From Rhexocercosporidium sp. MPI-PUGE-AT-0058 (taxonomy: Eukaryota > Ascomycota > Leotiomycetes > Helotiales), in NCBI GenBank assembly GCA_020746875.1, contig JAGTJL010000050.1, forward strand, positions 1-42,914: DNA of 42,914 nt. Reading direction: 5' to 3'. Position numbers and translations under genes: made by a program. Positions 35,730 to 42,914 of this stretch are shown in pieces. The notes below the pieces were generated by a model. The model made no database searches. It saw only the letters and a list, made by a program, of their open reading frames with translations, and was not told the DNA's origin. Positions within the stretch are counted from its first letter, which is position 1; the number at the start of each line of letters is the position of its first letter.

Positions 35730-38700
35730 GGTTAACCTTATTATATACGTCCCTCTCTTAGAAAACTTATACTCGACCTCGAGTAAAAAAATAAGAACTA
35801 ATATTATAGCTTTAAAGCTTTAAATACTTAAAGGAAAATATATTTAAATAAGGACAAGTAAATATTAAGTGACTTATACCTTACTTTTAAAAGCAAATAA
35901 TCGTCTCGCTTAGCATTTTCAAATATCGTTTTCTATTTTATTACTCTTTTTCTTTTTTTTCCTTTTTAATAATTTTATTACTCTTTTTTATAATACTTTT
36001 AAGGAGGCTTTACGCGTCTTTTTATATTTATATTAGTCTTTTTATACTTCTTAATACTTGTCGTATTATTTTTGTCGTTTAAACTTACTTTTTTAGATAT
36101 TATATTCGAGTAAACTTTAGTTTTAATAAAGTTAAAGTAATTCTTTTAAAATAAATCGGCGTATAATTAGTATTCTAAATAAGTTCCCGACTCTTTCTTT
36201 TACGACGCAAAGACTGACTTTCTTTATAAAATAAAGATCGATTCTTATAACGCGTCGAATTCGTCGATATTCTCTTATACTTTAAGCTAGCGTATTTTTA
36301 ACGACCTCGCTTCTTTTTTATACTTTTACTTTAACGAATCTTTTACGAACTTTCTTAATTTCTTAATTATTATTAAAAATAAAAAGAAATATATTAAAAG
36401 TATATTAAAGAAGTAAGAATATATAAATATATAAAATTAAAAGTAAATAAGTAGTCGGAGGACGGTCTTCTTATTTTCGAGGTTCAAAGTATAATAAAAA
36501 AGTGAAAAGAAGCTAATCGGAGCATTTCTTTTATTAATTCAATTAAGTTTCTTTTTTATTTTTATTTTCTTCTCTTTACTCTTACTTTTTTAATAAGTCA
36601 ATATTAAATAACGACGAAGTCGGTCTTAAGTAATTCTCTTTCCTCTTATCTTAATAGTTATTATATTAAATAAAAGCGCTAATAATATTTTAATAACTTC
36701 TTATTATATCTTCTTATTATTCTTTAATAAATAAGTAAATTATTATAAGCGGCTAAGATTTATTATATTTAAAAAAAAAAAAGAAAAGATATTATACTTT
36801 ATATATTAACTTCGAGCTATTTAGTCTTCCTCGCGGTCTTTTTCTTTTCCTAATAATAAGTTACGGAATAAAAGCTTCTCGAGAATAACCCTTAAAGCTT
36901 TAATAAGCTATAAGCTATTTTAAACCGCTTTCGTCGTCGCTTTCCGTCGACTTGCTTCTTATTATTAATTAGCTAAAAGAAGTAAGAAGCTAAAGGTAAG
37001 TTCTTTCTCGTTCGATATCGCTAACTTTTAAATCTTAATAATTCTTTAATATAATTTAAAGACTTAAATTAAAAGCGTAATTTTAATCGCTTTATTAAAA
37101 TAAGAAGTGTTTTTAATCTCGTTATTTATTTTAAGCTTTTATTAATTATATCGTAAGCAACTTTTAAACCAATAATATCGAGCTTTCCGGAAGTTCTTTT
37201 TTATTAAGGTAATCTTTTTTATTTAAAAGTAAAATTCTTTTTTAAAGAACTTTATATTAATATAATTTTATAATAACTTTAAGAATAATAAAAATATACC
37301 TTAAATACTTTTATAAGCCGATGTAAGCTAAGCCGGATTTTAAGTTTAAAAAAGAAATAAATATGTCTTAAAAGCGGAAGTAATAATGCTTTTTTTTAAT
37401 CGATTAATATTCTCGGTTTAAGGGTCCGAGGACTAATATCTGGCTAAGGGAAGCTCTTGATTTAAAGTCTAGTTAATTTACTTAATAAAAGATAGCTTTA
37501 TAAGAATAAAATTAAAGGAATACTTGTAGATAACTTAAATATTTATAATAAAGTATTATTTACTTACTTAAGTCTTTTATAAAGTTATTACCGCGACAGA
37601 ATTATAATAGCGGTATTTGAATTCCGATAAGCGAGATTTCGGAATAATTAAAGAAGAAGCGTATAATTTAAATTAATTAAAATCTCCTTTTATACGGAGT
37701 AATTCTGCTTATTTTATCGTTTTAAAACTAATTAATCGAAACTCCGAGGAAATGAAGTCGTTATTACTTTAGCACTTCGATGCGTTGCCTAAAATAGCTT
37801 AAGGCAGGCTCGGCTTATTACGGTATTTAATCCGCTATCTTATACTTTTGCTTTTAATTAAGTTATTATTACTAATACTTAGGCAGCGTAAGGGCTTAAA
37901 CTTAATAGCCGTTAATCGAGAGAATTTATAAAGTCTAATAATAACTTTTACGTTAAACTTTAAGCTTATAATAACTCGATCGCTAATTTCCGAGGACCGA
38001 TAGTTTAATTAAGAATAAAGCACTTATAATATAAAAGATTAAAAGCGTAAAGAAAATATAGAAAAGCTGGAGATTTGCAATTTATTAGCCGTACTTATTT
38101 TACTTGTCTTTAGCTTAACCGTCACGATCTTAAAGTATTAAGTTCTATTTTTAAACACGTTATATTAAAATTATTAATATTTAAATAAACTTTTTATATT
38201 ATTAATAATAGATCTGACGATTTTTATTACCGGTATAAGGTAGTTATAATAGCTTATTTCCTTTATAATAACTTGTAGCTTGTCGCGCGCTTTATTATTT
38301 ATTTAAGTATATAAATTAGTTTTATTTATTTAACTTTATAAGCTCTTTTAAATCTTAAGTCGTTTAATTACGCGTAATCTTTTAGTTATTATATATCTTC
38401 TTTTTAAATTAATAGCTTATTTATTATAACTTTAAGAACTGTTTTAATTAAAGTAGATTTTTTTCGTTATAAGGTATTTAAGTAATACTAAAGAAGAATT
38501 TCTGGTCTTCGATTACTTTCGGGGACTTATTATACGAATTTACTTCGGCAGTATATCTCGGAGAGTTATCGTTTTTAACGCTTAGCTTATTAATATATTA
38601 AGATTATTAACGCTTCGGAACGGCTCGTCGAAGGAATCTCGTTTAATTTATTATTTAATTTTTTATAAGATTTAATAAGGAGTAAGTGCTCGATTAGATT

Positions 38701-39600
38701 CTGCTTTTCTGTAGCGTAAGCTATAATCGACTTAATTTAATTAAATTACTTTACGAGGCTAAAACTCTTTCTGAGTTTCTTAGGGGCTTCTTTGGCTTTA
38801 TAATATATTAATAATTATTATATTTATAAGCTTTCGAGCTTATACGTTTAGCGTTAATAATACTGAATTATTCGAAGGGCAGTTACCGTAAATATATTAT
38901 TTAGCTCGACTGGGATGCTAGTATTATTATTACGAAATAACTTATAAGTGCGATCGGAGGGTATTTATAAGCGTAAATAGTATTCGAAGTGCTAAAGGGA
39001 TTTTTTCGTCGTTTAAAGGAGAGCTTTTAGTATTTTAATATATACCTTTATTATCGTGCCTTAATCTTCGTCTCTCTCGTAAAGTATAAAAGATACGTCC
39101 TCGCTATAATTTAGCGTTCGATAACGCTGAGTAACGAGCTATAAGAATTATAATAAGAAGTAATTAATAATATTAATCGTAACGATTAAGCTATTCACTA
39201 GAAGAATAAGTAACGACTTAATATTGACTTCGTTTTACGTAAATTAGCCTTTTAAGTATTTTAATAATAATTTTATTATTCTGTATAACTTGTCTTATAA
39301 GCTCTTTAAGGTTTTTAAAGCCTTGTAAATTTCGCTCCTCGAGACTGGATTTAAGCTAATTTTTATTATTATTATATTGAGTTATCGCTGAAAGCTTATC
39401 GTTTTTATAGCAAATAAAGCGCTTTCGTTTATAAAATAGCTTAAGGCGATTAATTATAAAAGTATTACGGAAGAATATATTATTATCTTTTAATTCTTTT
39501 AATTTATAATAGCTTTTTTTAAAGAAAGTCTTGTAAATTTTATAAAGTCTTAACTACCGAAAATTAAGCTTTTTACTTCTTAATATATCGATTTCCCGAA
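35730..39600. other. RIP-degraded retroelement sequence, unclassified
   Basis: A plus-strand segment at about 36185-36375 reads with only one stop (PDSFFYDAKTDFLYKIKIDS and FNDLASFLYFYFNESF) and has the look of an LTR-element gag. The rest, including 38.4-39.5 kb, shows partly open frames on both strands but no catalytic motif I can name. It may combine the 5' part of a plus-strand element and the 3' part of the minus-strand gypsy element further right. Confidence 0.4.
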
Positions 39601-39649
39601 TAAAGTCGTGCCTAAGAACTAAGTCTTTAACTTATAATAGCTTATTTTA

Positions 39650-42600
39650 AATATCTTTTTTTACATTAAAAGCTTCTTTCTTTTCTTATTTACGGCGTAT
39701 TTTTTAAAACTTAGCTTTTTTTATATTATTATTCTGTATTTAATATTAAAAAGTTCGAATATAAATTAAATCGTTAATATTCTTAATATCTTCCGAGAAG
39801 AAGCTTCTCTAAGTAAAGTAACGTATTTCGATAAGAAGAACTAGTTCTTTATTATAAATTATATAAAAGGAAGTATAACTTATAAGTTCATAGACTATAA
39901 TGCGATTAACGAATAAAACCGCTAGTAAATTGCTTGCCCAGTCTCTTCTTATTTTAAAAAAGGCATTTTTAATAAAGCTATATCTCCGCTCGATTATATT
40001 ATTAGCTTTCGCGTTATAAGCTAATATTTAAATTCGTTAAATTTTTATTTTATTTAATAAGTTAACGATTTTACTTATATTCTTTATGCTTCTATTAACT
40101 ATTAATTTCTAAAACAGCTCGTGTCGGTAAATAATATCTTATTAAATGAAATTAGCAATGCTTTTAGCCTCTTTCGAAGCAAGCGCCTTAGCTTCGACCC
40201 AACTGCTCATATCGTTCCGGGCGATAACGAGATACTTTTTCCCGTTCCGTATTAATATAAAAGTGATATCTAGCGCTTATTTTTCTATAAGTTTATTTAA
40301 AGCAATTAAAATTATAAGCTCTTCTTGTCGCTTAGTATTACGTAATATGCATTTATTATATATTTTAACGAATTCCGCGGAGTCCTTAAAATAACTCTTT
40401 TAAAAATAACGCTAAGAAATGTAATAATATATACTTTCTTTTCTTTTATAGCCGGAGCTATTATAATAGCTTCGCAAGATATATGCCTTATCTTTATTAG
40501 TATCGATAACGAATTTAATAAGTGCGCTTTTTAATAAAAGTCTTTAAATACGCTAATTATAAACTCCGTATAATAATACTTCTTTTTTAAATATATAAAA
40601 AGCTTTTAAATTTATACTTTTTAAAATCTTAAGCGTAATTAAGTAAATAGTTATCTTTTAGTAATACTCCTTATAATATTTTGAAAATATTAATAAGTCC
40701 GCTTTACTTTTTTAATTTATATACGAGTCGTTATTAAGTATTACTTAATCGTTCGACTTATCTCGTAGTTCTTAGACTTTTCGCTTTATGTCGATAAGGA
40801 TATCGCGTCTTCGGATTAGCTTAAGGTTATTAAAAGTCTTTAACTCTTTTATTAAGTCTTTTATACTTTTCGTTTTTATTAAGTAAATTCTAATTATATT
40901 AAGCTTAATTAAAATCCAATCCTTATCGTTATTATTTTCGGTATCTTTCTTAATATCTTTAAGGTATTTAAGTCTTTTTGAGAGAGTATCTACTACTATA
41001 TGCGTAATACTTTTAATATAGCGTACTTCGAAGTCGAAAAGCCTAATTTAAACGAGTTAGCGAGTAAGCATCGTACTAAGGTAATCGTAAGCAGCTCCTT
41101 TAAGTTAAATAATAAGAGTATTTACGTTAGTTTTTATAATAAAATAAACTCTTATAAGCCAGATTTTGAGCTTCTTAAGGATTAAGAGTATGCTTTTATA
41201 TTCTTTTTTTATAATATTATAGTTTTGTTTTACTTTTATTTAGAAGCCGTTCTTATATCTCGCCGGTCTAAGCTTATTATTTTTTAAGTCACGCTAATTA
41301 AGGAAATTACTTTATTCGACTCCGCTAGAGTTTATAAAAACGACGATTTCGTTAACGCCTTTAAAATAGTCGATTTTATAAAGCATTAAGAAAGAGCATA
41401 AAATATCTTAAAAAGTTTTTATTATTTAGCCGTAAATTACGGAGTTTTATATAAATTTAATTCCTTTTTTAATAAAGTCGTATAACAGCTCGGCTAATAA
41501 ACGAAAGTCTTTAATTTAAATACGGAAGTAAATAACTAAACTTAAAAATCCTTTGATTTTTATAACGTTTTTTAGTTTTTTTATTTCTATATTTTAATTA
41601 AATATATAATTAAAGGTTTTCTTTTTTGCGAGTTATATACGTAGCTAACGACGTTTATATTATTGCAACAGAACTAAGATTTAAGGCTTATAATAACTTT
41701 AGCGCGCTTAAGGCGTTTTAATATTTTATCGAAGTTAAGAAAATACTTAAGGACGAATTAGCGAATTCTAAGCCGTGCTTTCTTCCGATTATAGTTTATA
41801 TATAATATTTTTACGCTAATATTATTTAAAAACGATATTATAATAAAAGGCATAATATTTTTTAATATTCTATCGATCGTTCTTACGAATTAAGTAATAA
41901 AGTTTATAATTCTTTAAAATAGCGTCGTATTTCGGATTAGTCCGATGCTAAGTATAAAGAAAGCTATTATATCTTGGCTACTTTAATATAATACTTATTA
42001 ATTATAACTTAAGTATAAGTCTATTAAGCTCGCAATATAACACTTTATAAATTCCTCTGAAAATTTATTAATAAAAGGAAGTAAGTTAACGTCTCTTAAA
42101 GTAATTACGTTAAGTATAATTATCGAGTTAATTAAGCGGTACTTTCTTAATTTTTTTTTCTTAATTAAGAATTAAGCGTTGTAATATAATCTCTTAAAGA
42201 GTTCGAGAACCTTACGGTTAAGTCTATCTTTTATTATCTTCTTAACTTCGGAAGCTAACGCTTTAAGAAGTAGAAAGTATAATACTTGCCAGGCTTTATA
42301 ATCTATTATCTTAATAATTATAAGTAACGAAATATCCTTATGGAATTTCTTATATTTAATTTAATTAAATATAATAATATTTTCTTAATTTAATATAATT
42401 TCGTCGAAGAGGGCTTTTTCTTTTAGTTATAATATATTTTAATATTTAAAATAATAAGTCACTCTTCCGTAATCTTAAATCCGCGAGGAAAGCCGGTAAA
42501 ACAAAGAAGTAAGATATCTTAATACTTCTTAATTTATTTTTAAAAAAAGTCTTTTTTTTTAAAGACTTTGTATTAGTCTTTACGGCCTTTAAGCGTATCT

Positions 42601-42914
42601 CTTATTCTATTTATTTAATTTATAAGTCTGATTTTTTATCTTTTGTTTTATATATAATATAAATTTGCGAAACTTGTTTGCGTTTTTTGAATAAGGACGT
42701 TATTAATAAAATATTATAATTTATAATAAATTGAAAAGTAAGCTCGATTTTCTTAATTAATACGGTATTAAATATACGTTTTTTATTGAAAAGAGCTTTA
42801 ATAAGTCTTTATAAAAGGGGTAATCGTAAAAGTCCGTCTTTGAAATTATAAATTCTCGCTTTATATATTTAATGAAATATATAAGACGTTTCGAAAGAGG
42901 AATTGCTTTTACTA
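39650..42914 (-). mobile_element. Gypsy retrotransposon pol (-), running off the window
   Basis: On the minus strand, from high to low coordinates: reverse transcriptase start at about 42.3-42.0 kb (EVKKIIKDRLNRKVLEL, then KKKKLRKYRLIN); RNase H end at about 41.0 kb (LFDFEVRYIKSITHIVVDTL); integrase at about 40.4-40.1 kb (KDSAEFVKIYNKCILRNTKR, then ALDITFI, NGKKYLVIARNDMSSWVEAK). This differs from the left gypsy element and from the nested one, so at least three gypsy lineages are present. RIP-type stops make it inactive. Its 5' end lies beyond the window. Confidence 0.78.

Noticed and set aside
40146..40394. 82-residue plus-strand frame
   Set aside because: The meaningful reading is the minus-strand gypsy integrase; the plus frame is its shadow.
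41000..41185. 61-residue plus-strand frame
   Set aside because: It overlaps the minus-strand gypsy RNase H end and has no independent support.

Overview
The window looks like a chromosome segment of a filamentous ascomycete (Pezizomycotina) with a two-compartment genome. One compartment is a short gene island of normal base composition, about 7.85-16.4 kb. The other is the flanking blocks at 1-7.8 kb and 16.4-42.9 kb, which are extremely AT-rich. These blocks are LTR retrotransposons mutated almost beyond recognition by C-to-T and G-to-A changes. CpA and TpG are nearly gone while CpG survives, the classic mark of repeat-induced point mutation (RIP). Short spliceosomal introns (about 46-135 bp, GT-AG, mostly with CTGAC or CTAAC branch sites) support the fungal assignment.

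Gene island. (1) 8242-9911 (+): a decayed gene whose 3' part looks like a fungal BTB/POZ protein, interrupted by in-frame stops and at least one frame change. (2) 11021-13242 (+): an intact 10-exon gene for a 532-residue APC-superfamily permease of the fungal GABA/choline/amino-acid type. (3) 13665-15297 (-): an intact 8-exon gene for a 382-residue septin, most like the Cdc11/AspA class, with an unusual Asn in the G3 motif. The permease and septin genes are convergent, 422 bp apart. In both, the splice model restores the family pattern and gives a coding length divisible by three.

Transposon blocks. Left of the island are a truncated LTR with two minisatellites (1-194), then a Ty3/gypsy element on + with a 257-bp 5' LTR (802-1058) and reverse transcriptase near 3.8-4.2 kb. 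The island is bracketed by inverted copies of one roughly 650-bp repeat (about 6690-7335 and 16611-17260). Right of it a nest of elements can be resolved from target-site duplications. A gypsy element on - (18791-19975 continuing at 35298-35463) was split in its RNase H region by a Ty1/copia element on + (19976-35292, 189-bp LTRs, TSD TAACT). That copia element received a gypsy element on + (23154-29881, 256-bp LTRs, TSD ACTAT) in its integrase region and a solo LTR (21620-21876, TSD AGATC). The gypsy element is broken off at 35463, probably by another insertion. Another gypsy pol on - (about 39.7-42.5 kb) lies in the right end.

No prokaryotic system, CRISPR array, rRNA or tRNA was seen. I found no convincing new biological system. 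The most interesting points are the nesting order, the inverted repeats around the island, the variant septin G3 motif, the BTB-like gene decaying next to RIP-mutated DNA, and a copia element with about 2 kb of unexplained sequence before its 3' LTR.
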